This document shows positions 8,115 through 17,290 of a stretch of 64,000 nucleotides of DNA, one piece after another (position 1 is the stretch's first letter; each line of letters opens with the position of its first letter). Under the pieces are notes generated by a model. That model did no database searches and was not told where the DNA came from. It worked only from the letters and a program-made list of their open reading frames with translations. The stretch comes from Bradyrhizobium sp. ORS 285 (GTDB lineage Bacteria; Pseudomonadota; Alphaproteobacteria; Rhizobiales; Xanthobacteraceae), in the NCBI RefSeq assembly GCF_900176205.1, contig NZ_LT859959.1:7733099-7797098 (forward strand), given 5' to 3'. The position numbers and the translations under genes are program-made.

Positions 8115-9893
8115 TCAGCGGCGATACCGGCTGCTGCGTGCGTAGGCCTGTCGATTTTCCTGCACAGCGCGACTGGCGAGGCTCATGCGCGCTTCGCTTG
8201 CAAGCGGCACCGCGGGCTTCAGCTCCTCGAGGAAGATCGGGCGCGAGAAGTAGTAGCCCTGCGCATAGCGGATCTTGGTCGCGGCCTGCAGGTAAGCGAG
8301 CTCCTCGAACGACTCGATGCCTTCGGCGATCACGGTCATGCCGAGCGCTTCGCTGAGCGACTCGATCGCGCGCAGGATGCCCTGGCTGCGCGGCCGCTTG
8401 TGGATGTCCGTGATGAAGGAGCGGTCGATCTTGATCTCGTCGGCGGTGATATCGGCGAGCGCCGACAGCGACGAATAGCCGATGCCGAAATCGTCGATCG
8501 AGATGCCGACGCCGATCTCGCGCAGCAGCGGCACGATCTCGTCCTGGAAATGGCTGCGGGTCACGAAGGCGTCCTCGGTGACCTCGACCATGAAGCGCTT
8601 CGGAAACCCGGTCGCCTCGAGGGCGCGTGCGAACGGCTGCATGAAGTCCGGATTCGACGCCTGCTTGGCAGCGACATTGATGCTGATCGTCGCGTCCTGG
8701 CCGAACGTGTCGTTGATCAGGTCGATGGACTTGACGATCTCGTCCAGCACGAGATGCGCCAGCTCGTCGATCAGGCCGAGCTCGACCGCAAGGTTGATGA
8801 AGGCCCCCGGCGCCTGGATCACGCCCTCATTGTCGCGCAGCCGCACCAGGGCCTCGATGCCCTTGATCTCTTCGGTGCGGATATCGACCTTGGCCTGGAA
8901 CGCGCAGCAGAAGCGCTTCTCGAGAATCGCGAGCCGCAGCGACTGCTCGACCTTCATGCGCGCCAGCGCCTCGTGCTCCATCGCGCTGGAGAAGAAGGCC
9001 AGCGTGCCCTTGCCGCTGTTCTTGACGCGGTACATCGCAAGGTCGGCATTCTGCCGCAGCACGTCGTAGCTCGCGCCATGCTCGGGAAACAGGCTGACGC
9101 CGACGGAGGCGGAGGCGAACACCTCGGCGCCATCGATGAAGAATGGCGCATTCAGACGATCCAGCAGGGCGTGGAGGAATTCGGCGACCTCCTCGGCGCG
9201 CTCGATCGGATGCAGTAGCAGCAGGAATTCGTCGCCGCTGATGCGCGACAGCAGGTCGGATTCGCGCAGGTCGCGGCTGATGCGCTTGGCGAGCTCGATC
9301 AGCAGCGCGTCGCCGGTGGCGTGGCCGTAATAGTCGTTGATGTACTTGAAATTGTCGAGATCGAGGAAGGCCAGCGCGAAGCGCCCTTCGACACGGCCGC
9401 GGCGAACCAGCGTATCCGCTCGGTGCTCGACGACGCGGCGCATCGGCAGCCCGGTCAGCTCGTCATAATAGGCGGCGCGGAACAGCTGGTCCTCGAACTC
9501 CTTCTGCTCGCTGATATCAGCCGAACTCGAGATCAGCACCTGGCGGTCGCCGATGCGCACTGGCCGATGGGCGGTCAGCAGCGTCTGCGCGCCGCGCTCG
9601 CCCGTGACCTTCTCCTCGGCGATCACGGTGCGACCCCGGCCGAGAATCTCGCGGCAGCTCGTTCGCCTGATATCCAGATGCGGCGCCGAGACGCCGTCGA
9701 CGCTGTTGGCGGCGGCGCCAAGCTGCACGGCGGCTGTATCGTTAACGAGAAGAAAACGACCCTGCTCGTCCTGCACCGTGACGCCCGACGGCAGCTGGCT
9801 GAGGACGCTGCGCAGGAAGCGCAGCTCGGCCTCGGTGGCGCCCAGCCCGTCATTGGCGTCGGGGGAAAAGTTGAAACGGTCGCTGCTGTACAT
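8115..9893 (-). CDS. PAS-GGDEF-EAL cyclic di-GMP protein (degenerate SGDEF)
   Basis: A soluble 592-residue protein with a PAS domain (about 20-130), GGDEF domain (about 140-300) and EAL domain (about 315-570). The diguanylate cyclase signature reads SGDEF (219-223) rather than GGDEF; some SGDEF enzymes are active, so loss of activity is not certain. EAL is present (347-349, GIEALVRL), as is IDDFGIGYSSLS, so phosphodiesterase activity is likely. There is no membrane segment. The start is uncertain between ATG 9893 and TTG 9908; neither has a well-spaced RBS. It is one of three GGDEF/EAL proteins in the window. Confidence 0.9.
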   Translation of the reverse strand: MYSSDRFNFSPDANDGLGATEAELRFLRSVLSQLPSGVTVQDEQGRFLLVNDTAAVQLGAAANSVDGVSAPHLDIRRTSCREILGRGRTVIAEEKVTGERGAQTLLTAHRPVRIGDRQVLISSSADISEQKEFEDQLFRAAYYDELTGLPMRRVVEHRADTLVRRGRVEGRFALAFLDLDNFKYINDYYGHATGDALLIELAKRISRDLRESDLLSRISGDEFLLLLHPIERAEEVAEFLHALLDRLNAPFFIDGAEVFASASVGVSLFPEHGASYDVLRQNADLAMYRVKNSGKGTLAFFSSAMEHEALARMKVEQSLRLAILEKRFCCAFQAKVDIRTEEIKGIEALVRLRDNEGVIQAPGAFINLAVELGLIDELAHLVLDEIVKSIDLINDTFGQDATISINVAAKQASNPDFMQPFARALEATGFPKRFMVEVTEDAFVTRSHFQDEIVPLLREIGVGISIDDFGIGYSSLSALADITADEIKIDRSFITDIHKRPRSQGILRAIESLSEALGMTVIAEGIESFEELAYLQAATKIRYAQGYYFSRPIFLEELKPAVPLASEARMSLASRAVQENRQAYARSSRYRR

Positions 9894-10084
9894 GCGCCGA
9901 TTGTGCAAAGTTCCCGCTTCATTTTAGTTAAGCGGTACGTAGAAACACGGAATGCGCGAACCAAGTATCTGGGACGCCGCGCGTTTGTGCCGCGGTGTCA
10001 TTAACGGATCCTCAATTTGGTCTGGCACTGCTGGCCCGCGCCTGCTGCAAAAGTCGTAGGCCAAATTGGCCGCCCGCCGGCGCC

Positions 10085-11047
10085 TCAGCTCGGCGGCACC
10101 CGGCACTGCATGGTGCAGTGAAGACCGGTTGCGAGAAACGTCGTCTCGGTGCTGCCGTCGAACGACGACAAGGCCGCCCTCAGCAGCTTGGTGCCGAAGC
10201 CGGGCTTGCCGATCGGGCCGGGCGGCGGTCCCTCGGCTTCGACCCAGGTCAGCTTGAGGCGGTCGCCCTGCATCGTCCATGACACCTGCAGGAAGCCGCG
10301 GGGGGAAGCGAAGGCGCCGTATTTGCCGGCGTTGGTGGCGAGCTCGTGGAAGATCAGCGCCAGGCTGACGGCGAGCTTGGCAGGAAGATACAGCGGATCG
10401 CCGGTGAGCTCGAAGCGGACATGGCCGTAGGGTCCGAGCTCCGACGTCAAGAGATCCCTGAGATCGCAGCCCTGGGCGTCGGCGCGCGCGATCAGGTCGT
10501 CGGCGGTCGCGAGCGCGCGGATGCGCTGGTCGATGCGGCCCCAGACCTGCGGCTGGTCGTGCAGCACCTGATGCAGCACCGCGTGAATGGTCGAGGTCTT
10601 GTTCTTGAGCCGGTGATGCAACTCGTCGACCAGCAGCTTGCGATACTGCTCCTCTTCGGTCAGCCGCCGCGCGATCTCGCGCTGCTTGGCGGCCAGAGAG
10701 CGATAGTGATTGACGCCCCAGATCACCAGACCTGCGACCGTCAGATACATCGTCATCAGTGCGAGCCGCGCGCCATCGGCCGGGCCGCCGCCAAAGTCGA
10801 GCACGAGGCCAAGCGCTGCGCCGAGAATCGCAGTGGCGAGGCCAACGCCCGATCCGCCCATCGCCGTGGCGAAGAACACGGCCGGCATATAGGGCGTGAA
10901 GAACACGTCGGGCCGCAGATGCGCCATGCCGTAGCGGATCGCGGTCGCCGCGATCAGGCACATCGCTGCAAACAGGCAGCTCCATGTCAGCGATGGCTGC
11001 TGCTCGCCCCGCCAGACCCGCTTGATGTCGTCGATGAGTCGCGTCAT
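10085..11047 (-). CDS. Membrane HWE/HisKA_2-type histidine kinase
   Basis: Sensor kinase of 320 residues. The N-terminal third has about four hydrophobic segments (residues 22-112) resembling the DUF4118/KdpD-type membrane module, then a short helix leads to the phosphoacceptor box ELHHRLKNKTSTIHAVLHQ. The ATPase domain has the N box HELATNAGKYGA and a late GFGTKLL motif, the pattern of the HWE/HisKA_2 class common in rhizobia and used in general stress and light signalling. No response regulator is adjacent. The start at 11047 is the first ATG and precedes the membrane region. Confidence 0.88.
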   Translation of the reverse strand: MTRLIDDIKRVWRGEQQPSLTWSCLFAAMCLIAATAIRYGMAHLRPDVFFTPYMPAVFFATAMGGSGVGLATAILGAALGLVLDFGGGPADGARLALMTMYLTVAGLVIWGVNHYRSLAAKQREIARRLTEEEQYRKLLVDELHHRLKNKTSTIHAVLHQVLHDQPQVWGRIDQRIRALATADDLIARADAQGCDLRDLLTSELGPYGHVRFELTGDPLYLPAKLAVSLALIFHELATNAGKYGAFASPRGFLQVSWTMQGDRLKLTWVEAEGPPPGPIGKPGFGTKLLRAALSSFDGSTETTFLATGLHCTMQCRVPPS

Positions 11048-11228
11048 GGACTCCCATCAGCCTCAATCGCGCAACCAAATTAAGGCCGACGTGGCGGTAA
11101 TTTGTCCAGCTGATGAAAGCTGCTTCGCTTATACTGCAATTCCAAATGCAGGATGGTGGTTCCATGACAGGAACTCGTCGTGCATCGGGGCCGGATGATC
11201 TGCAAACAATCAACAGGAGGAGTGGGGG

Positions 11229-12071
11229 ATGGGACGGTTGGACGGAAAGGTGGCGGTGATCACCGGCGCGACCAGCGGCATCGGCTTGCGCACGGCGGAG
11301 GTGTTCGTCGCGGAAGGCGCGACCGTGATCGCCGCGGGCCGGCGCCGTGCCGAGGGCGAGGCGCTGGCTGCTCGGCTCGGTGCGAGCTGCATTTTCCACC
11401 AGACGGATGTCACTGATGATGCGCAGATGCGCGCGCTGATCGATCTCGCTGTGCAGCGCTTCGGCCGGCTCGACTGCCTGTTCAACAATGCCGGCGGACC
11501 GGCGCAGACCGGCGGCATCGAGGGGCTGGAGGCGGATCGTTTCGACCAGGCGATGGCGGTGCTGGTGCGCAGCGTGATGCTCGGCATGAAGTACGCGGCG
11601 CCTCACATGAAGAAGCAGGGCGCGGGCAGCATCATCAACAATGGATCGATCGCCGGCCGGCTCGCGGGCTATTCGACGTCGGTGGTCTACAGCACGGCGA
11701 AGGCCGCGGTGATCCATCTCACCAAATGCGTCGCCATGGAGCTCGGCGAATCCGGCGTGCGCGTCAACTCGATCTCGCCGGGCCTGATCGCGACCGGCAT
11801 CTTCGGCAAAGCGCTGGGCCTGTCGACCGAAGATGCCGAAAGGACGCCGGAGACGATCCGCAACGCCTACGCCACCGCGCAGCCGATCCCGCGCGCCGGC
11901 CTGCCCGAGGATATCGCACACGCGGCGGTGTTTCTCGCCAGTGATGAGTCCAGCTTCATCAACGGCCATGATCTCGTCATCGACGGCGCCATCACCGGCG
12001 GCCGCAACTGGAGCCAGCAGCAGCAGGGCTATCAGGCGATGCGCAAGCTGCTCGGGGATGCGGTGGAGTAG
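11229..12071 (+). CDS. Short-chain dehydrogenase/reductase
   Basis: Classical SDR of 280 residues: cofactor motif TGATSGIG (12-19), NNAG (86-89), and catalytic Ser140, Tyr154 and Lys158 (YSTAK). The acidic residue after beta-2 is absent and arginines follow (AAGRRRAEG), suggesting NADP(H) over NAD(H). AGGAGGAGTGGGGG directly precedes ATG 11229. The C-terminal tail (GRNWSQQQQGYQAMRKLLG) is longer than in many SDRs. It stands alone, convergent with the P450; a joint role in oxidising a terpenoid or steroid-like substrate is conceivable but unproven. Confidence 0.9.
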   Translation: MGRLDGKVAVITGATSGIGLRTAEVFVAEGATVIAAGRRRAEGEALAARLGASCIFHQTDVTDDAQMRALIDLAVQRFGRLDCLFNNAGGPAQTGGIEGLEADRFDQAMAVLVRSVMLGMKYAAPHMKKQGAGSIINNGSIAGRLAGYSTSVVYSTAKAAVIHLTKCVAMELGESGVRVNSISPGLIATGIFGKALGLSTEDAERTPETIRNAYATAQPIPRAGLPEDIAHAAVFLASDESSFINGHDLVIDGAITGGRNWSQQQQGYQAMRKLLGDAVE

Positions 12072-12089
12072 AACCTTCGGTCCATCACC

Positions 12090-12176
12090 CTGGATTGCTT
12101 CGCTTCGCTCGCAATGACGTGCTGATAGAGCCGTGATCTAACCTCCGTCATCGCGAGCGTAAGCGAAGCGATCCAG
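12090..12176. repeat. Palindromic intergenic repeat (GATTGCTTCGC family)
   Basis: Arms at 12090-12119 and 12146-12176 are near-perfect inverse copies with core GATTGCTTCGCT...CGCTCGCAATGACG; a few bases differ. It fills the gap between convergent SDR and P450 genes. The same family recurs as a perfect palindrome at 54504-54584. Confidence 0.85.
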
Positions 12177-12213
12177 TTTTGCCTGCGCGCGCTGGTGTTG
12201 GCGCATTGCCGAC

Positions 12214-13590
12214 TCACACCGCCTTCAGCTGCACCTTCAGCCCGTCGCGCGGCTTGGGGATCGGCCAAACCTGCCAGCTCGGCTGATAGCCCGGTGCGAG
12301 CGAGACCTCGACATTGCCCAGGAAGTGCCGCGCAAAGCATTTCGCCTGCATGTAGGCGAAGTGCAGGCCGAGGCACATATGCGCGCCGCCGCCGAACGGC
12401 ACCCAGGCGAAGCGGTGGCGGCCGCGCTGCGCCTCGTCGGTGAAGCGCATCGGGTCGAACCGCTCCGGCTCGGGCCAGATCTCCGGCATGTGGTGGGTGT
12501 ACATCGGATTGATGCCGACGCCGGTGCCGGCCGGAATCGCAAAGCCCTTGAAGGTGAAGTCGCGGACCGGGCGGCGCGGCAGCGACGGCACCGGCGGCAT
12601 CAGCCGCAAGGTCTCCTGGAACGCCATCTCCGTCAGCTTCATCTTCTCCAGATGCTCCGAGCTCATCGGATCCCCCTTGGCGAGGCCGAGGCTCTCGACC
12701 TCCGCCCGCAGCTTCTGCTGCCATTCCGGATGCGCGGCGAGCTGGGCGACGAAGGAGGTCAGCGACGAGGTCAGCGTGTCATGCGCCGCCATCATCAGGA
12801 AGCTCATGTGATCGACGATGTCCTGCGTCGACAACAGTGCGCCCTCGTCGTCAGTGGCGCGGCACAGATGCGAAAACAGATCGTCGCCATCTGCCTTGGC
12901 GCGGCGCAGCGGAATCTGCTCGGAGAAATAGGCGACGATGCGCTGGCGGCCCTTGACGCCGCGCGCCATCTGCGTGCCCGGCAGCGGCTTGCGGATCGGC
13001 GCGACGGCGGCGGCCACCATGTCGATGAAGGCGCGGTTGATGGCGTCGACCTCCGGGCCGATCTCGGTGCCGAGGAAAGACGTCGCGGCGAGGTCGAGGG
13101 TGAGCTGCTTGATCGCCGGATAGAACAGCATCTCGCCGGGCCTCTCGCGCCACTGCGCGATGCGCGATGCGATGCCGCGGTCGAGGCCGGCGAGATAGGA
13201 CTTCATCGGCCCCGCCTTGAACGCGACCGACAGCGCCTTGCGGTGCATGCGGTGCTCCTCGAAATCGAGCAGCATCAGCCCGCGCGGAAACAAGAGATTG
13301 AGAATGTGGCCCCAGCCATGGGCGGAGGAGAACAGCTTGGCCTGGTCGAACAGCACCAGCTCGTTGGCCTCGGGGCCCAGCAGCACGACGTTGACGTCGC
13401 CGAACATGTGGCTGCGATAGACCGGGCCATATTTCCTGGCGTTGCGCTCGACATGGCCTTTGGGATCGGCGAGCACCTCGAAGGTCTTGCCGATGATCGG
13501 CCAGCCTTCGTCGCCGGGAATGTGGGTCAGCGAGTTGCGCCGGGGCGGCGTCAGCCTGATCGTGTCAGAGACCACATGCTGCATCGACAT
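12214..13590 (-). CDS. Cytochrome P450
   Basis: Haem-thiolate monooxygenase of 458 residues. I-helix oxygen-activation motif AAHDT, K-helix ETLR, and haem loop FGGGAHMCLG with ligand Cys406. The N-terminus has HIPGDEGWPIIGKTFEVLADPKG, a proline-rich entry with no membrane anchor. The overall pattern (PGD.GWP.IG, FP.GLM.LD...HR.HRK) recalls CYP26/CYP120-like retinoid or terpenoid hydroxylases more than the CYP101/107 types; that placement is tentative. The start at 13590 (MSMQHVVSD) has AGAGGGA upstream; 41 extra open codons before it look non-coding. No ferredoxin or reductase gene is nearby, so it must borrow redox partners. Confidence 0.93.
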   Translation of the reverse strand: MSMQHVVSDTIRLTPPRRNSLTHIPGDEGWPIIGKTFEVLADPKGHVERNARKYGPVYRSHMFGDVNVVLLGPEANELVLFDQAKLFSSAHGWGHILNLLFPRGLMLLDFEEHRMHRKALSVAFKAGPMKSYLAGLDRGIASRIAQWRERPGEMLFYPAIKQLTLDLAATSFLGTEIGPEVDAINRAFIDMVAAAVAPIRKPLPGTQMARGVKGRQRIVAYFSEQIPLRRAKADGDDLFSHLCRATDDEGALLSTQDIVDHMSFLMMAAHDTLTSSLTSFVAQLAAHPEWQQKLRAEVESLGLAKGDPMSSEHLEKMKLTEMAFQETLRLMPPVPSLPRRPVRDFTFKGFAIPAGTGVGINPMYTHHMPEIWPEPERFDPMRFTDEAQRGRHRFAWVPFGGGAHMCLGLHFAYMQAKCFARHFLGNVEVSLAPGYQPSWQVWPIPKPRDGLKVQLKAV

Positions 13591-13783
13591 CTCGGGATTC
13601 CCTCTCGTCTGCTGGCTGTGTCTGCCATTCGCTGTCTCGGGGCCGACTTCATGGCGGTCGGCATCTCCGGACTGTCTGGCCCTCATTGATAGGCAGTTGC
13701 AGCGGCGATGCAATACGCTCCGGCGTCACATCATCGGTCCGTCGTGTTGCATCGCAAGCGGCTGCGATCTCGCGGCGCCGTGG

Positions 13784-14290
13784 CGTCCGAGGGATGGATG
13801 ATGCCGCCGTCCTCGAGAGGAAGGCGCGGGGAATGCCGGGCGCTGGCCGCACCCATGTCTTTTATGAAATTGGCCCGCCTGCAGAGAAAAAAGCAGGCGG
13901 CAGTCACCACAGGTTCAGCCGAGGCATCCCGGCATTCCCCGCGCGATGGTTTTCACGCTTATGGCGCGCTCTCCCCGGTGTCCGGCCTTTAGCCACCGTC
14001 ATCAGCGGGATCATCACCCGCGACTTGGCGCCAGCTTCGGGGCGCCAGGACCACGCGTCTTCACGTCCGCAAGCCGGCTGTTCGTCGGCGGGCATCACAC
14101 CCGCTGCAGCACGCCCGCGGCCACCGCATCCCGCCCCCAACGTCTCGTGACGATCGCGAAGCGCCCCTCTGATCGAGACGGGACAACGTGAAGGTAGATC
14201 AGATTCTGAAAAACGAAAGAGATATATTTTCGCGCGCGGGACTGGGCATGGGTGATGTGATTGAAGTGGTTCGCGAAATGAGTCTCGGCG
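13784..14290. repeat. Gene-free stretch, probable dispersed repeat with 17-bp inverted arms
   Basis: The 965 bases between the P450 start and the small gene at 14556 hold no convincing gene. Within them GCGCGGGGAATGCCGGG (13824-13840) is exactly inverted at 13928-13944, 87 bases apart. The following 350 bases contain spurious frames with phrases such as VTIAKRPSDRDGT that I associate from memory with repeated non-coding segments in Bradyrhizobium genomes. The palindrome is seen directly; the repeat assignment is recollection and inference. No rRNA or tRNA signature was found. Confidence 0.4.
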
Positions 14291-14555
14291 CGCACACTTA
14301 CATGGCGATCAACCGGCGATCCCCAGGCCGCGAAGGAGTTTCGCGTCTCGCATCGGCGTCTGGCTGAAAGCGATTTGCCCGTCGGGTCCGATGGGCGGAT
14401 CAGTTTTCGACCAGGTGCAATGTCGGCGGATCGATCGATGCAGGATCAGCGGGTGATCCCTTCAGGCCGGCAGGTCTCGTGGCCGATGGAAACCGCCATG
14501 GTTTCCGACCTGGCTCCTGCCTGGCTTCTGACGGCACGGATCCGCGGCAAGGCCA

Positions 14556-14711
14556 TCAGCCCGATTTGTTGATCTTCTTCACTTTGGCGTCGGTGGCCTC
14601 GATCGAGGCCGCGAGCTCCAGGATCGCTTTGGCCAGGAGGTCGGCGGCCTCCTTGGGATCCTGCGACCGTTCGGCGCGCAGCGCGTAGTTCTTGGCTGAC
14701 GAGAGTGACAT
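14556..14711 (-). CDS. Small conserved-looking helical protein, 51 residues
   Basis: MSLSSAKNYALRAERSQDPK followed by a helical stretch EAADLLAKAILELAASIEAT and a lysine-rich tail. Translation from ATG 14711 is supported by GGAAGGG seven bases upstream and by typical third-position G/C bias. Heptad-like leucine/alanine spacing suggests a helical hairpin or small coiled coil. No known function can be assigned. A perfect 9-bp stem-loop lies 20 bases upstream in the leader (14732-14757). Confidence 0.65.
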   Translation of the reverse strand: MSLSSAKNYALRAERSQDPKEAADLLAKAILELAASIEATDAKVKKINKSG

Positions 14712-14731
14712 TCGCGACCCTTCCCATGGAA

Positions 14732-14757
14732 AGCCCGCCGGGCCGAGTCGGCGGGCT
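14732..14757. promoter_or_regulatory. Leader stem-loop upstream of the 51-residue gene
   Basis: Perfect stem AGCCCGCCG (14732-14740) / CGGCGGGCT (14749-14757) with an 8-nt loop, just upstream of the RBS of the minus-strand small gene. It could tune ribosome access or end an upstream transcript; no T-run follows. Confidence 0.4.
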
Positions 14758-15198
14758 CGCTCACTTGCCAAACACACAAGCGGTCACTTGTGGGCCTGCT
14801 CGATTCTGCCAAGGCTAGCGGGCCCGAGTTAAGAAATCCTCGTGACGGCCGACATTCCTCGCCCATCGCTGCCGATTGCGGGGCGCGTGATCCGTCGCGT
14901 CTTCTCGACGCGTAGCAGCTGATCAGCGGCTTCTCGATCTGCGGGCAGATCGGCGCAATGATCATGAAGAGCGTCGGCGCGCTCAACGTCAACAGGGTGG
15001 CCATCGTCACCGGTCGATGGCGATACGCTGTCGCCTTTGCCCGTTCCACGCTTGTCAGTTGAATCGGGAGCTTGTCCGCGGCGCAAGCCGTTGCTCCGCG
15101 ATGCCGCAGGCGAATGATTCTTGTTGTTCAATCCCTGGTAGATGAGCTAGACTGTCGACGAAAGCGGGACGTGATGCTCGATTGCCGGGGAGAAGGCC
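14758..15198. other. Intergenic region between small gene and tyrosinase
   Basis: About 440 bases between divergent genes. No credible frame, repeat or RNA gene was seen; it should hold the promoters of both flanking genes, but no clear -35/-10 pair could be picked. Confidence 0.5.
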
Positions 15199-16788
15199 AT
15201 GAGCGCTGCGCTGCGGGTACGTCGCTCGATCCAGGATCTGCAGGACGAGTTCGACAAGGGCAACAAGAAGCCGCTCGAAGATCTGATGCGCGCCTGGAAG
15301 GGCATCAAGGAGCTCCCGCCGAATGATCCCCGGTCGTTCTTCGTGCTCGGCGGCTATCACGGCGAGCCGTTTCGTGGCGCGGGCTGGGGCAACGCGCAAT
15401 ATTGGGGCGGGTACTGCAACCACGGCAACATTCTGTTCCCGACCTGGCACCGGGTCTACCTGCTGAAGCTGGAGGATGCGCTGCGCAGCATTCCCGGTTG
15501 CGCTGACGTCACACTGCCGTTCTGGGACGAGACCAGCGAGGCATCGCTGAGCAAGGGCATTCCGACCGCGCTGACCCAGAAGGACGTCGTGCTGGACGGG
15601 CAGACGATTCCCAATCCGCTGCGCTCCTTCGTGTTTCCACACGGCATCGTGGATCACCTGAGCCCGATCCCGGATGCTGATTACAGCAAGCCGAAAGGCT
15701 ACGAGACGGTCCGCTATCCGCTGTCGGGACTGGTCGGGACCGAGGCCGACCGCGCCGCGACCGAGGCGCACAATGCAAAATTCCCCGACTACGACACCAA
15801 TGTCGGACTGCTGAACGAGAACATCCGGACCTGGCTGTCGGCCGCCGTCATGGTCGAAGGCAAGCCGATCGGCGGCGGGCACGTCCGCGACAAATACGCC
15901 GCCTGCCTGAACGCGCCGAACTACACGGTGTTCTCCAACACCACCTCCGCCGCGCAATGGTTCGACGACACCGGGCAGCGGGTCGTGCCGCTCGAAAGTC
16001 CGCACAACAGCATTCATCTGGCCGTGGGCGGGTTCGATCTGCCGAACGTGTTCGACGCCTCGCCGATCGACGGCGCCAACGGCGACATGGGCGAGAACGA
16101 CACCGCCGGCCTCGATCCGATCTTCTTTTTCCATCACTGCTTCGTCGACCGGGTGTTCTGGCTCTGGCAAAAAAAGAACGGCTTCACCGACCGGCTGGAG
16201 ATCATCCCGCAATATCCCGGCACCAACTCTGTCGACAGCCAGGGGCCGACGCCGGGCACCGCCGCCAATGCGTGGCTCACGCTCGATTCGCCGCTCGATC
16301 CGTTCAGGCTGACGCAGGACGGCCAGGAACGTCCCTACACGTCACAGGACTGCACCAACATCGAGACTCAGCTGGGCTACACTTACGGACCCGGCTCGCT
16401 GGAGCAGCCGGGCGCGCTCGAGGCCGTGGCGGCGACGTCCACCGCGCGCACGATCAGCGTCCGCGGCCTCAACCGCGCCCGCATTCGCGGCTCTTTCCTC
16501 ATCAGCGCCTTCGCCACGGTCGACGGCAAGCGGCAGCACATCGGCACCGAGGCCATCCTCAGCCGCTGGCATGTCGAGGGCTGTGCCAACTGCCAGACGC
16601 ATGTCGAGGGCCGGGCGGCGATCAGCACGCATCCGCTGGGTGCGTTCGCGGCACAGGTGACACCCGACCAGATCGACGTGCAGGTGCGCACTCGCGACGG
16701 GCTGCTCGGCGGCGGTGTCCAGCCGCTGGCCGCCGCAGCGCCGGCCTCTGCGCCGGCGAAGCGGCTGTTCAAGGTCGAGCTGCGCTAG
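15199..16788 (+). CDS. Tyrosinase (type-3 copper phenol oxidase)
   Basis: Binuclear copper enzyme of 529 residues that hydroxylates monophenols and oxidises o-diphenols to quinones. CuA ligands are His54 (GGYHGEP), His75 (CNHGN) and His84 (FPTWHRVYL). CuB ligands are His269 (SPHNSIH), His273 and His313 in DPIFFFHHCFVDRVFW. Residues about 420-529 form a beta-rich C-terminal domain (GSFLISAFATVDGKRQHIGT, then CANCQTH) that could act as a shielding cap or shuttle copper, as in other long tyrosinases. No signal peptide is seen, so it is probably cytosolic. RBS GGGGAGAAGGCC precedes ATG 15199. Melanin formation is a reasonable expectation; the native substrate is unknown. Confidence 0.93.
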   Translation: MSAALRVRRSIQDLQDEFDKGNKKPLEDLMRAWKGIKELPPNDPRSFFVLGGYHGEPFRGAGWGNAQYWGGYCNHGNILFPTWHRVYLLKLEDALRSIPGCADVTLPFWDETSEASLSKGIPTALTQKDVVLDGQTIPNPLRSFVFPHGIVDHLSPIPDADYSKPKGYETVRYPLSGLVGTEADRAATEAHNAKFPDYDTNVGLLNENIRTWLSAAVMVEGKPIGGGHVRDKYAACLNAPNYTVFSNTTSAAQWFDDTGQRVVPLESPHNSIHLAVGGFDLPNVFDASPIDGANGDMGENDTAGLDPIFFFHHCFVDRVFWLWQKKNGFTDRLEIIPQYPGTNSVDSQGPTPGTAANAWLTLDSPLDPFRLTQDGQERPYTSQDCTNIETQLGYTYGPGSLEQPGALEAVAATSTARTISVRGLNRARIRGSFLISAFATVDGKRQHIGTEAILSRWHVEGCANCQTHVEGRAAISTHPLGAFAAQVTPDQIDVQVRTRDGLLGGGVQPLAAAAPASAPAKRLFKVELR

Positions 16789-16855
16789 CGCCAGCGTGTT
16801 CAGCGAATGCTTACGCGCCGGGGATGCTGACGCACCGAGATCAGGAGGATGGACG

Positions 16856-17212
16856 ATGTCCGACGCATTTCCTGCCGTGGGCCACAAATATCTGGTCGAT
16901 TTCCGCGCCGCGAGCGGCCGCGGCTTTCGCGTCCAGCTCGATTTCGCCTCTGAGGCATCGCTGACCTATACGGGCATCGATGCACAGGGGCATCCGATCC
17001 CGGACAGCTCGGAGACGGTCGACATCACGGTCACGCCGATCCGTGACCTGCTGTTCCTGGTGACATGGCAGGAGCGCGAGGGCACCACCGTGGTGCATCT
17101 CGAGGACTATCGGATGAACACGATCATCACCAATATCACCGAGCCGCCCGGCAAGGCCGGTGACCGCCCCGCCTTCTCGACATTCCACGGCACAATGTCG
17201 CAGGTCGCGTAA
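16856..17212 (+). CDS. MoaF-like lipocalin-fold protein
   Basis: 118 residues, MSDAFPAVGHKYLVDF at the start, then beta-strand-rich sequence with DITVTPIRDLLFLVTWQE and TTVVHLEDYRMNTIITNI. The alternating pattern and the W-x-E plus VV-x-L-x-D motifs resemble the MoaF/MoaF-like beta-barrel family; the match is by eye. Start 16856 follows AGGAGGATGGACG; the frame is open 47 codons upstream, overlapping tyrosinase, but lacks an RBS. It lies 67 bases after the tyrosinase stop, so the two are probably co-transcribed; a role as a small-molecule or quinone-binding partner is a guess. Confidence 0.75.
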   Translation: MSDAFPAVGHKYLVDFRAASGRGFRVQLDFASEASLTYTGIDAQGHPIPDSSETVDITVTPIRDLLFLVTWQEREGTTVVHLEDYRMNTIITNITEPPGKAGDRPAFSTFHGTMSQVA

Positions 17213-17290
17213 GCGTCAGGCCGAGGCCACATCGCGCCGGCGTCATGACATGTCGGGGCTCGGATCGCAGCATCAGCCGGAGATTCTCCC

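Noticed and set aside
9924..11969. 681-codon minus-strand open frame
   Set aside because: It covers the HWE kinase and SDR genes in other frames and lacks any recognised motif.
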